This document shows positions 1 to 6,343 of a stretch of DNA of 12,424 nt, piece after piece (position 1 is the stretch's first letter; every line of letters starts with the position of its first letter). Both the position numbers and the translations under genes were made by a program. Under the pieces are notes generated by a model. That model searched no databases. It saw only the letters and a list, made by a program, of their open reading frames with translations, and was not told where the DNA came from. Where the stretch lies: positions 1 through 12,424 of the forward strand of contig CABVDL010000076.1 of the NCBI GenBank assembly GCA_902497035.1, read 5' to 3'. The stretch comes from an uncultured Prevotella sp. Lineage in GTDB: Bacteria; Bacteroidota; Bacteroidia; Bacteroidales; Bacteroidaceae.

Positions 1-110
1 CCCCCCGGAATTCATGTATGTAGGATAGACGCAGGTGGAAGCCCACACGCAGGCACACGGATGCATTTTCGGCAAAATCGGCGCAATCAGCGTGAGATAA
101 AAGGAATGGT

Positions 111-150
111 TGCGGGCATGAGGAGGTTAGCAGATAGAGATTTGCCCGCA
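111..150. repeat. 8-bp inverted repeat, possible weak hairpin
   Basis: TGCGGGCA at 111-118 and its exact reverse complement TGCCCGCA at 143-150 are separated by 24 nt. On the minus strand this lies downstream of the stronger hairpin and is followed by a T-rich stretch (cattccttttatctc). It could contribute to transcription end for the operon, but the loop is long and the call is tentative. Confidence 0.4.
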
Positions 151-163
151 TCACCGGCGGCTG

Positions 164-186
164 GTGGCCGGCACCAGGCCGGCCAC
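164..186. repeat. Perfect 9-bp GC-rich hairpin
   Basis: GTGGCCGGC (164-172) pairs exactly with GCCGGCCAC (178-186) around a 5-nt loop ACCAG (173-177). A G-T wobble and a further T-A pair extend the stem outward. It lies about 90 nt beyond the stop of the DUF1573 gene. In the minus-strand transcript it would be a very stable 3' structure, suiting an RNA 3'-end protector or part of a terminator, but no U-tract directly follows it. Confidence 0.65.
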
Positions 187-188
187 TA

Positions 189-225
189 CACTGTTCCCAA
201 GGGGGCGCCACTGTTCCCAAGGGGG
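189..225. repeat. 17-bp direct repeat, 20-bp period
   Basis: CACTGTTCCCAAGGGGG occurs exactly at 189-205 and again at 209-225, with 3 nt between. A degraded third copy (CTGTCTCCAAGGA) follows at 229-241. The repeat sits directly beside the 164-186 hairpin, so the two may form one composite intergenic element. I do not recognise it as a named family. Confidence 0.75.
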
Positions 226-274
226 GGCTGTCTCCAAGGACATGCGACAAAAAACAGGGATGGCGGGAAGACGG

Positions 275-1177
275 TCAGTCGTCAAGCAAGATGTTGACGC
301 GCGGCCGCCTCGGGTCGTTGGTGATGAGGGTGATAAATGTTGTGCCTTCGGCTAAGCGGCTGAGCGGAAGACGGTAGCTCGCCGACGGCTCAATGGACAG
401 CGGACGGCTGCCGGTGAGGTTGGCGCCACGGTCGGTATAGGCCCGGTAGATGAGCAGCCGCCGGCGGCCGCCATTGCTGATGCCCACCTCTTTCGCGGCC
501 CTGCTGACGCGCCGGGGAAAAGCGATGCGCGGGGCACCGGCCGACGGAGAGGCATCGGGGAAGTGGGGAATGACGATGGCCTTGACCACCACCGTTGCCT
601 CGCTGCGCCCCGAGCCGCCCTGCAGGGGTATGTGCAGCGTCTTGCTCACGGCTCCCCACCCGGTGGCGTCAGAGGCGGAAAAGGTAACGGGTATGGACTG
701 ACGCTGCCCGGTCCGGAGGTCGTACAGCACGCCGACGTACATCGTCTTTGAGCTTCCTCTGCTCACCTCGCCCATGCTGAGCGTGTCGGAAGTGAGCCTC
801 ACCGTGCCCTGCCTGACGGGGTACTGCCGCATCAGCGTCTCCTCGCTGGTGACGACCGTGCCCTCCACTGAGAGGGTGACGACCGTGGTGTCGGCCGCGG
901 AGGCCATCACCACGGAGGCCGTCTCGTAGAAGTCGCCGCCACGGTTGAGCGGATTGAACGTGACATCGACGGCCACGGAGTCGTGGGGAGCCACGAGGCT
1001 GGTGTCGCAGGCGATGGTGGTGCAGCCGCACGAGGGATAGGTCTGGCAAATCCTCACGGCAACGGGATTGTCGTTGCGGAGCATGAAGCGGTGGGAGACG
1101 CTGCCCCCGCGCTCCTGCAGGATGCCGAAGTTGAAGCTGGCCACTGCCGCGGCGATGATGAGTCCTGAGGGCATCAT
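275..1177 (-). CDS. DUF1573 domain protein, probably exported
   Basis: This 300-residue protein carries a DUF1573 domain at about residues 14-106. It shows the typical opening (SFNFG followed by a charged turn and SHRFMLRN), the hallmark SCGCTT motif at 49-54, and the following strand pattern ending VEGTV. DUF1573 modules are Ig/ASH-like beta folds common in exported Bacteroidetes proteins, with no established activity. Residues 125-300 look like further beta-rich sequence without a recognised family. The start is the first of two adjacent ATGs at 1177: an in-frame stop lies 24 nt upstream, and an AAGGAGAG ribosome site at 1185-1192 overlaps the stop of the regulator gene. It is the last gene of the ATPase-regulator operon, 13 bp after the regulator. 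Its N-terminal hydrophobic stretch (LIIAAAVA) is short and lacks a lysine or arginine, so export is inferred from the family rather than shown. Confidence 0.85.
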   Translation of the reverse strand: MMPSGLIIAAAVASFNFGILQERGGSVSHRFMLRNDNPVAVRICQTYPSCGCTTIACDTSLVAPHDSVAVDVTFNPLNRGGDFYETASVVMASAADTTVVTLSVEGTVVTSEETLMRQYPVRQGTVRLTSDTLSMGEVSRGSSKTMYVGVLYDLRTGQRQSIPVTFSASDATGWGAVSKTLHIPLQGGSGRSEATVVVKAIVIPHFPDASPSAGAPRIAFPRRVSRAAKEVGISNGGRRRLLIYRAYTDRGANLTGSRPLSIEPSASYRLPLSRLAEGTTFITLITNDPRRPRVNILLDD

Positions 1178-1184
1178 TGTAGGT

Positions 1185-1192
1185 CTCTCCTT
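1185..1192 (-). promoter_or_regulatory. Ribosome binding site of the DUF1573 gene
   Basis: AAGGAGAG on the minus strand overlaps the TAA stop of the upstream regulator (1191-1193), with its GGAG core 9 nt from the ATG at 1177. This fixes the start and supports coupled translation of the two genes. Confidence 0.7.
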
Positions 1193-3416
1193 ATTTTCTT
1201 ATGTCGCTCGGCGAGACGCCGTATTCGTCGCGGAAGCATTTTGAGAAGTAGCCCGGCGAGCTGAAGCCCGTGTTGTAGGCTATTTCAGAGATTGGCATGT
1301 CGGTGCCTGTTATCAGCTCGTGGGCTTTCCTTAGGCGCATGCTGCGCAGCAGCTCGTTGGGCGAGAGTCCCGTTATGGCCTTCACCTTGCGATAGAGCTG
1401 CACACGGCTGAGGCCTATCTCGGCTCCTATGTCCTCAACCTTGATGTTGCTCTCGGACAGATGGAGGCTGATGGTCTCTTTCAGGCGGCCGAAGAACTTC
1501 CTGTCGAGTGGGCTGAGCTTCTCGTCCTCGGCCTTGCGCTCGGCTTCCTCGTCGGCTTTTCCGTCGAAGATGAGCCGCAGCTTGCGCCGCGACTTGAGCA
1601 GGTTGCCGATGCGCGCCAGCAGGAGCTGTGCGCTGAACGGCTTGGTCATGTAGTCGTCGGCTCCGCTGTCGAGGCCCTCGAGCTGCTGCTCCTCGGTGCT
1701 GCGCGCGGTGAGCAGGATGACCGGCACGTGCGACGTGAGGGTGTCCTCCTTTATCCTTCGGCAGAACTCCAGTCCGTCCATGACGGGCATCATCACGTCG
1801 CTCACGATGAGGTCGGGAATGGTCTCGTGGGCCACCTGTAGTCCGCTCTCGCCGTCGGCGGCCTCGGTGACGTAGTATTTGTCGGCGAGCAGCGTCCTGA
1901 TGTAGCGTCTCATGTCGTCGTTGTCATCGACGACTAGCACCGTCTGCAGGCTACCGTCGTCGGTGGCCTGGCGCGGCGCGGCCTGCCCCGAAGCCTTGGC
2001 GGTGCCCTCGCCAAGGGGCTGGCTCGTGGTTTCCCTTGCGGCATTGGCGTCATCGACGGCGGGCGGCACGTCATTGCGGAAGCTGAGCACGTCATAGACG
2101 ATGCCCGACAGCTGCTTGACGTTGCGCTGCATGATGTCAACGAGGGTGCTGTCGCGCTCGTTGAGCGCGTGGCTTGCCGCGAGCTCCGAGAGCGGCCCGT
2201 CGATGAGAGTAAGTGGCGTGCGGAGCTGGTGGCGTGCGTTGGTGTAGAAGAGCGTCTGCTCGCGGTTGAGGTGTTTCTCCTTCCGGTTGATGCGGCGCAT
2301 GATGATGACGAGCCTGAAGATGAGCGCCAGCGCGACGATGAGCACGATAATGGTGATGGCGCTGGCGATGACGAGCGTGCGCTGGGCGTTGTACTGTCCG
2401 AAGAGGCTCTCTATCTTCTCCTGCAGGGTCAGCAGGTCACGGTTGCGCTGCTCCATCTCCCTGCCGGTCTTCAGGAGCAGGGAGGCGTTGTCGGGGGTGA
2501 CGATGATGCTCTGCATGAGGTTGTCGCGCCTGTAGGGTTTCCCCTGCAGGATGTTGAGGCAGAGCTTGACGATTTGCTCGCCCATGGTCGGGTAGATGTA
2601 GGTGCCGGCAAGCAGTCCCTTTTCCACGCTCTCAATGCCGCCGCCTTTCCCGGGCAGTCCGTCAATGCCGAGGAAGCGTATGTTGCCAGCCAGGCCCAAG
2701 TCGGCCGCGGCCTTCCGTGCGGTAAGTGCCGCGAGGTCGCTGTGGCAGAACACCACGTCGGGCGCGGGATGTGACTTGAGATAGTTCGTCATCGTGCGGT
2801 AGGTCTGTTCGTTTGACCAGTCGGTGTCGATATACCGGTAATCGACCTGGCGGTTGCCTCTCATCACCTGCATGAAGCCCTGGTGGCGGTCACGTGCCGG
2901 AGAAGACACCTTGCCACCCGTCAGCTCGAGTATGGTGCCGCGCCGTGCGTTGCTACTTCCGCTCACCAGCGACAGGGCGTAGCTGGCCATGGTGCGCCCG
3001 GCCGCGACGTTGTCGCCGCCGATGTAGGCCGTAAAGTCTCTGGTGTCGGCCCTGCGGTCGAACAACACCACGGGTATGCCGTGCTTTCGGGCGCGCACGA
3101 TGGCCGGCGCCACCGACTTGTAGTCGTTGGGGGCCACGACGAGAATATCGACCCGGGCGCGGATGAAACTGTCTATCTGCGCGGTCTGCCGGCTCGTGAT
3201 GTTGTCGGCATTCTTGATTTCCACCTCCACGTTATTATTATAAAGGTGTTGCGCCGACAGCATCTCCATATTCACTTTCTCGCGCCATGCCCCTCCCACG
3301 CATTGGGAGATGCCGATGCGGTAGCGCGCGTTTTCCTTGCCGCAGGAGACCGAGAGCGCGCAAAGCAGGACGGCGCATATCGCCGGCAGAAGCTGATGAT
3401 GGCTTGAGGCTCTCAT
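1191..3416 (-). CDS. Hybrid two-component-type regulator lacking the kinase ATPase domain
   Basis: This 741-residue regulator begins with a hydrophobic segment ending in a lipobox-like LSVSC (Cys25). A LacI/ribose-type periplasmic sugar-binding domain follows (about 31-310: YRIGISQ, VVLFDRR, YIGGDN, FLGIDGLP), then one membrane segment (about 348-372) and a HisKA-like helix pair (about 383-447) with the histidine box RHQLRTPLT (His396). A receiver domain covers about 491-606 (Asp497/498, phospho-acceptor Asp540, Thr570, Lys592), and an AraC DNA-binding domain about 645-741. The Ala/Pro/Gln-rich linker 450-490 stands where the HATPase_c domain normally lies; no N, G1 or G2 box is visible. The usual Glu after the phospho-His is Gln397. 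It probably senses a periplasmic small molecule and controls transcription, but autophosphorylation is doubtful. The start at 3416 is set by AAGGAG at 3424-3429 and an ATGA overlap with the ATPase gene; the open frame runs 102 codons further upstream, but that part only shadows the ATPase. No carbohydrate-uptake genes are adjacent. Confidence 0.9.
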   Translation of the reverse strand: MRASSHHQLLPAICAVLLCALSVSCGKENARYRIGISQCVGGAWREKVNMEMLSAQHLYNNNVEVEIKNADNITSRQTAQIDSFIRARVDILVVAPNDYKSVAPAIVRARKHGIPVVLFDRRADTRDFTAYIGGDNVAAGRTMASYALSLVSGSSNARRGTILELTGGKVSSPARDRHQGFMQVMRGNRQVDYRYIDTDWSNEQTYRTMTNYLKSHPAPDVVFCHSDLAALTARKAAADLGLAGNIRFLGIDGLPGKGGGIESVEKGLLAGTYIYPTMGEQIVKLCLNILQGKPYRRDNLMQSIIVTPDNASLLLKTGREMEQRNRDLLTLQEKIESLFGQYNAQRTLVIASAITIIVLIVALALIFRLVIIMRRINRKEKHLNREQTLFYTNARHQLRTPLTLIDGPLSELAASHALNERDSTLVDIMQRNVKQLSGIVYDVLSFRNDVPPAVDDANAARETTSQPLGEGTAKASGQAAPRQATDDGSLQTVLVVDDNDDMRRYIRTLLADKYYVTEAADGESGLQVAHETIPDLIVSDVMMPVMDGLEFCRRIKEDTLTSHVPVILLTARSTEEQQLEGLDSGADDYMTKPFSAQLLLARIGNLLKSRRKLRLIFDGKADEEAERKAEDEKLSPLDRKFFGRLKETISLHLSESNIKVEDIGAEIGLSRVQLYRKVKAITGLSPNELLRSMRLRKAHELITGTDMPISEIAYNTGFSSPGYFSKCFRDEYGVSPSDIRK

Positions 3417-4579
3417 ACTCTCACTCCTTTCCGTTCCACAATCTTCCAGTCGTCGATGCAGCGGCGCTGGCGTGAGAAGTTGTTGAACCCCTCCTCCACC
3501 TCCTCGTTGGGGAAGCCGAGGGTATAGAGCTGGAACTCCCGGTCGTAGTCCTTTATCGTCAGGTAGCCGCTCTGGTAGATAATGGGAATGGGACTCTCTC
3601 CGATGCTGTCGATGGAGTTGAGGAAGTCGGCCGTCACCTGCTGGCGGGTGAGGTCGGGAAGATAGAACTTGTCGCGCTGCAGGAGGCGGACGAGGAACGT
3701 GGGCGTGCCGGTTTCGAACCAATAGTTTCCGAACTCGCCCTTGTAGAACGTGCTAAGCAGGCTGAACGGATTATATACGCCCACGCCGCGCTGATGGAAG
3801 TGGTAGCCGTCGTAGTGCCGCTTCAGCCTGGCGCAGGTCTCCTCGACGGAGAGCCCGTTGTTCTGGGCGACATAGCGTATGCCCTCTGCGAAATACGAGC
3901 GCATCTCCTCGTCGGTGATGCCGCAGATGGTCTGGTAGCGCTCGTCCATGGAGATGTCGATGAGGTTGTTGAGGTCGGAGAAGACACTCACCTTGCCGAA
4001 CTTCGTCACGCCCGTGAGGAGCGCGAAGCGGATGTAGCGGTCCTGGGTCTTGAGTACCGAGTAGAAGGCTTTCAGCGTGGCGCGGAACTTCTCTTGCAGC
4101 CCGTTGTTGTCGATGGCCTGCAGCATGGGCTTGTCGTACTCATCGACAAGGATGACCACCGGGAGGCCGGAGCTCCTGAAAGCTTTCTCTATGACCGACG
4201 CGAAACGCAAGGGCAAGGAGTAGGGCTTGTCCGGCGCGCCGTAGGTTGCCTCAAGCACGGAGACCCGATACTCAAGCATTTCATCCAAGGCTTTCTCAGT
4301 ATCGTATTTCCCCGTGTTGAGGTCGATGTGCAGCACCGGGTAATGCTTCCACTCCTTTTCCAGCCGCTCCATCGCAAGCCCCTTGAAAAGCTCGCGCTGG
4401 CCGCGGAAGTAAGCCGCCAGCGTGGAGACCAAAAGCGACTTGCCGAACCGGCGCGGACGGCTCAGGAAGAAATAGTTCCCCTCTTTGGCAAGTCTGTAGA
4501 TCAGGGCCGTCTTGTCAACGTAGGCGTAGCCCTCCTGCCGGAGCTTCTCGAAACTTTGTATTCCTATCGGGTATTTCAT
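3413..4579 (-). CDS. AAA-ATPase_like family protein missing its PD-(D/E)XK domain
   Basis: This 388-residue protein belongs to the AAA-ATPase_like (PF09820) family, abundant in Bacteroidales. The family opening MKYPIGIQSFEKLR is followed by a Walker A-type loop RPRRFGKS (41-48), Walker B VVILVDEYDKP (141-151), the LLTGVTKFGK segment (187-196) and the WFETGTPTFL segment (287-296). Full members are usually just over 500 residues and end in a DUF1703/PDDEXK_9 nuclease-like domain. Here homology is normal up to GFPNEEVEEGF (355-365). It then jumps to a tail, RCIDDWKIVE (373-382), resembling the family's extreme C-terminus, as if roughly 130 residues had been removed in frame. ATP binding looks intact; the nuclease function should be absent. 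The cellular role of the family is not established. It is the first gene of the operon with the regulator, has its own promoter at 4612-4642, and its stop overlaps the regulator's start. Confidence 0.85.
   Translation of the reverse strand: MKYPIGIQSFEKLRQEGYAYVDKTALIYRLAKEGNYFFLSRPRRFGKSLLVSTLAAYFRGQRELFKGLAMERLEKEWKHYPVLHIDLNTGKYDTEKALDEMLEYRVSVLEATYGAPDKPYSLPLRFASVIEKAFRSSGLPVVILVDEYDKPMLQAIDNNGLQEKFRATLKAFYSVLKTQDRYIRFALLTGVTKFGKVSVFSDLNNLIDISMDERYQTICGITDEEMRSYFAEGIRYVAQNNGLSVEETCARLKRHYDGYHFHQRGVGVYNPFSLLSTFYKGEFGNYWFETGTPTFLVRLLQRDKFYLPDLTRQQVTADFLNSIDSIGESPIPIIYQSGYLTIKDYDREFQLYTLGFPNEEVEEGFNNFSRQRRCIDDWKIVERKGVRV
3424..3429 (-). promoter_or_regulatory. Ribosome binding site deciding the regulator start
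   Basis: AAGGAG on the minus strand lies 7 nt before the ATG at 3416. It sits inside the last codons of the ATPase gene, whose TGA (3413-3415) overlaps that ATG as ATGA. It rules out the 102-codon longer frame and implies coupled translation. Confidence 0.75.
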
Positions 4580-4611
4580 CGCTTATAGTCTAAGGTGATT
4601 GACTTGTCTTG

Positions 4612-4642
4612 CAAAAATACATCAAATTATCTGATAGTCCAA
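4612..4642 (-). promoter_or_regulatory. Bacteroidetes-type promoter of the ATPase-regulator operon
   Basis: On the minus strand, TATTTTTG (4612-4619) matches the -7 consensus TAnnTTTG. TTGG (4639-4642) lies exactly 19 nt upstream as the -33 box. Transcription would start near 4605, giving a leader of about 25 nt before the ATG at 4579. This is the only convincing promoter for the three genes 4579-275. Confidence 0.65.
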
Positions 4643-4654
4643 GGCTTTGGGTTT

Positions 4655-4677
4655 AAAAATTGCGCCATACGCCGCAA
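4655..4677 (-). terminator. Possible weak intrinsic terminator after the beta-barrel gene
   Basis: Three nt after the stop at 4681-4683, the minus strand reads TTGCG, an 8-nt loop, CGCAA and then TTTTT. The stem is only 5 bp, so this is a weak terminator at best. Its placement between the stop and the next promoter fits the role. Confidence 0.4.
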
Positions 4678-4680
4678 ATC

Positions 4681-5364
4681 TCACAGTATTTCGAGTTTGA
4701 CGCCCAGCGACAGGCCGAGGATGTCCCAAAATGAGATGGAGGTGCCTTGGAAGAGCGAGCGGATGTAGAGGTCGCAGGAGCCTACCTCATAGAACAGCTT
4801 GACGCGCTTGAAATAGGCTTTCTCGGGATTGAAGCTGAAGGTAACCTGCTGTCCTACAGCCACATTGAGCCTAAACTTTGTTGAGAGGGCCTCGTAGTAC
4901 TTGTCGGGGTAGCGTCCGGGCTGGCTCTTCCAGAACTCGTGGCCATAGACGGTGTTGAGATAGATGCTCGAGAGCAGGGGCTCGACCGAAACGAAGTCGT
5001 TGAAGCTGATGCTCCAGGGTATGTAGTTCTGCTTGATGGTATTGGTGAGGTGGGCATTGGGGTTGCTGTATTTTGGAATGTAGCCCCATAGTATCTGCGT
5101 CTCCCACTGGCTTCGCCTGCCGTACTGCCATCCCACTCCTGCCGAGACTATTCCCATGTTGCCGGCGTTCTGCACGACAATCTGCGTCGGGATGAGGCTT
5201 GCCCAGTAGTGGCGCATGCGGTTGACGCGTCGGTCGTAGCGGCTCTCGGGAATGCTGTCGTGCCCCGCGGCAGCGAGTGGCAGGGCAAGGGCAAGGGCAA
5301 GCAAAAGCCACCTGACGAGGGCGGTCTTGCCACTTGCGGAATGGTCAGTACTGCACGGTCTCAT
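4681..5364 (-). CDS. Predicted small outer-membrane beta-barrel protein
   Basis: This 227-residue protein has an export signal (hydrophobic core LLLALALALPLAAA at about 20-33, cleavage probably near 33). The mature part is rich in aromatic, beta-strand-like segments (VSAGVGWQYGRRSQWETQILWGYIPKY at 73-99 in two strands; NYIPWSISF; FYEVGSCDLYI) and ends in a hydrophobic strand (GLSLGVKLEIL), as outer-membrane barrels do. I recognise the pattern as a conserved uncharacterised Bacteroidetes protein; no function is assigned. The start ATG at 5364 lies inside the end of the metallophosphoesterase gene (20-bp overlap) and is the only ATG before the signal peptide, so translation is probably coupled. 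A hexanucleotide run in the signal-peptide region is listed separately. Together with its neighbour it suggests a lipoprotein/outer-membrane pair acting in the envelope, but a shared job is inference. Confidence 0.8.
   Translation of the reverse strand: MRPCSTDHSASGKTALVRWLLLALALALPLAAAGHDSIPESRYDRRVNRMRHYWASLIPTQIVVQNAGNMGIVSAGVGWQYGRRSQWETQILWGYIPKYSNPNAHLTNTIKQNYIPWSISFNDFVSVEPLLSSIYLNTVYGHEFWKSQPGRYPDKYYEALSTKFRLNVAVGQQVTFSFNPEKAYFKRVKLFYEVGSCDLYIRSLFQGTSISFWDILGLSLGVKLEIL
5282..5299. repeat. Three copies of a hexanucleotide in the signal-peptide codons
   Basis: AGGGCA is repeated three times in tandem. On the minus strand this encodes the Leu-Ala alternation of the signal peptide (LALALAL). 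Gain or loss of a unit would keep the frame and only change the hydrophobic core by two residues. Confidence 0.6.
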
Positions 5365-6178
5365 AGCTGTAGCCCTTAGGAGTGAAGGTGAATATCTGGT
5401 AGTTGCGGTGAATGGCGGCGTCGATGCCGTACCACATCACGCCGTCGCCGAAGATGTCGGTGGCCTTGCGTGAGTGGTCGTGGCCGTAGATGCAGCACTG
5501 CAGGCCCGGGAAGAGCCTCACCACATAGTCGAACGTCCCTTTCACATTGTTGTTGAACTGGTCGCTGCCGGGGCAGGCGTGCATGACGAACACCGTCCGG
5601 TCGAAGGCCGCCGAGTCGGCATGCAGCTGCTGCTGCAGGTAGTCGAAGTTGGGCACGGCGGCCATATAGTCGTACTCGGTGGCGTTGGTGTTGATGCAGA
5701 CAAACTTGATGTGGGCCGCGATAAAGGAGAAGTCGAGGTCGGGCCCGAACATCTTTTTCCACACCGCGTCGCCGGTGCCCAGGAAGTCGTGGTTGCCGAT
5801 GAGTACGACGTAGGGCTTGTTGAGCTTCTTGATGATGTTCCACCCCCACTCATATTCGCGTGTGGTGCCGGTGTCGGTGAAGTCGCCGCAATGCACTACG
5901 AAGTCGATGCTGTCGTTGGCATTGATTGATTTTACTTCCTCGCTGAACTCCTTGTGCCACAGGTGGGTGTCGCTGATGAAGGCCACGCGTATGGTGTCGC
6001 GGTCGCGGAAGCTGTCCTCGATGCGCGAGATGTTGGTGACGTTGAGGTTGGTCTTTCCCTTGTAGTTGCCGTCGTAGGGGTGCGCTTCAAACGGTCCCTT
6101 GTCGCAGGCCGCGAGGGAAAAGGCGAGCAGGAACAGCATTGCCAGCCGTGTGAAAGCCATGAGTCGCATCTGTCGCAT
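5345..6178 (-). CDS. Lipoprotein calcineurin-like metallophosphoesterase
   Basis: This 277-residue protein starts with a lipoprotein signal (hydrophobic 11-24, lipobox SLAAC, Cys25). It contains the full set of metallophosphoesterase (PF00149) metal ligands: SDTH (Asp70, His72), HCGD (Asp99), GNHD (Asn129, His130), VMH (His200) and YGHDH (His233, His235). It should be a di-metal phosphoesterase anchored in the envelope, facing the periplasm or, if exported by the lipoprotein surface signal common in Bacteroidetes, the cell surface; substrate unknown. Three in-frame ATGs (6178, 6169, 6160) are possible starts because a 9-bp tandem duplication covers the first two. All leave the signal peptide intact. 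It is the first gene of a two-gene unit with the beta-barrel gene, which starts 20 bp before this gene's stop. A TAAGTTTG -7-like box lies at 6252-6259. Confidence 0.88.
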   Translation of the reverse strand: MRQMRLMAFTRLAMLFLLAFSLAACDKGPFEAHPYDGNYKGKTNLNVTNISRIEDSFRDRDTIRVAFISDTHLWHKEFSEEVKSINANDSIDFVVHCGDFTDTGTTREYEWGWNIIKKLNKPYVVLIGNHDFLGTGDAVWKKMFGPDLDFSFIAAHIKFVCINTNATEYDYMAAVPNFDYLQQQLHADSAAFDRTVFVMHACPGSDQFNNNVKGTFDYVVRLFPGLQCCIYGHDHSRKATDIFGDGVMWYGIDAAIHRNYQIFTFTPKGYSYETVQY

Positions 6179-6181
6179 CTG
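6164..6181. repeat. 9-bp tandem duplication spanning the start codon
   Basis: TCGCATCTG occurs twice in tandem (6164-6172, 6173-6181). On the minus strand this is CAGATGCGA twice, giving the metallophosphoesterase two identical ATG-CGA starts three codons apart. Confidence 0.75.
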
Positions 6182-6251
6182 TATGTTGGGTTTATGTTAG
6201 TCTCTCTTCCTGTTAGCGCTCAGAATAACTTCCAATTGCCATATTTTTCTG

Positions 6252-6259
6252 CAAACTTA
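6252..6259 (-). promoter_or_regulatory. Candidate -7 box of the phosphoesterase/beta-barrel operon
   Basis: TAAGTTTG on the minus strand fits TAnnTTTG and lies about 74 nt before the ATG at 6178, in an AT-rich stretch (6220-6300). No good TTTG-type -33 box is seen 19 nt upstream, so the call rests on the -7 box and its position. Confidence 0.45.
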
Positions 6260-6343
6260 CGCAAAACTTTTTAATTTCCCCGCCGGTTGAGTGAAAAAAA
6301 TGAGGGTGGAAGCGTGGAAAAACTGTAGTTTAACGCTTTTGGT

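Larger units (their letters stand above)
1..274. other. Non-coding left-edge region with hairpins and repeats
   Basis: No convincing gene is seen in this stretch; the short open frames match no family I recognise. It is the 3' flank of the DUF1573 gene, which reads right to left and stops at 275-277. It holds an 8-bp inverted repeat (111-118 and 143-150), a perfect 9-bp GC-rich hairpin (164-186) and a 17-bp direct repeat (189-225), listed separately. No clear U-tract follows the strong hairpin on the minus strand, so a classical terminator is not shown. Confidence 0.6.

Noticed and set aside
7..13. GAATTC near the window start as a cloning junction
   Set aside because: A six-base site is expected by chance and no vector sequence is seen.
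189..241. CRISPR array
   Set aside because: Only two exact 17-bp repeats with a 3-nt gap; no spacer-sized intervals and no cas genes.
61..355. Short plus-strand open frames at the left edge
   Set aside because: They run through the hairpin and repeat region and into the DUF1573 gene antisense, with no family pattern.
2169..2774. Open frame of 201 codons on the plus strand
   Set aside because: Shadow of the regulator gene, an effect of high third-position GC.
3417..3722. 102-codon N-terminal extension of the regulator frame
   Set aside because: It lies wholly inside the ATPase gene in another frame, is Arg/Pro-rich noise, and the ATG at 3416 has a good ribosome site and a lipoprotein-type signal.
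3794..4588. Open frame of 264 codons on the plus strand
   Set aside because: Antisense to the ATPase gene, whose Walker motifs and family pattern are on the minus strand; the plus-strand product matches nothing known.
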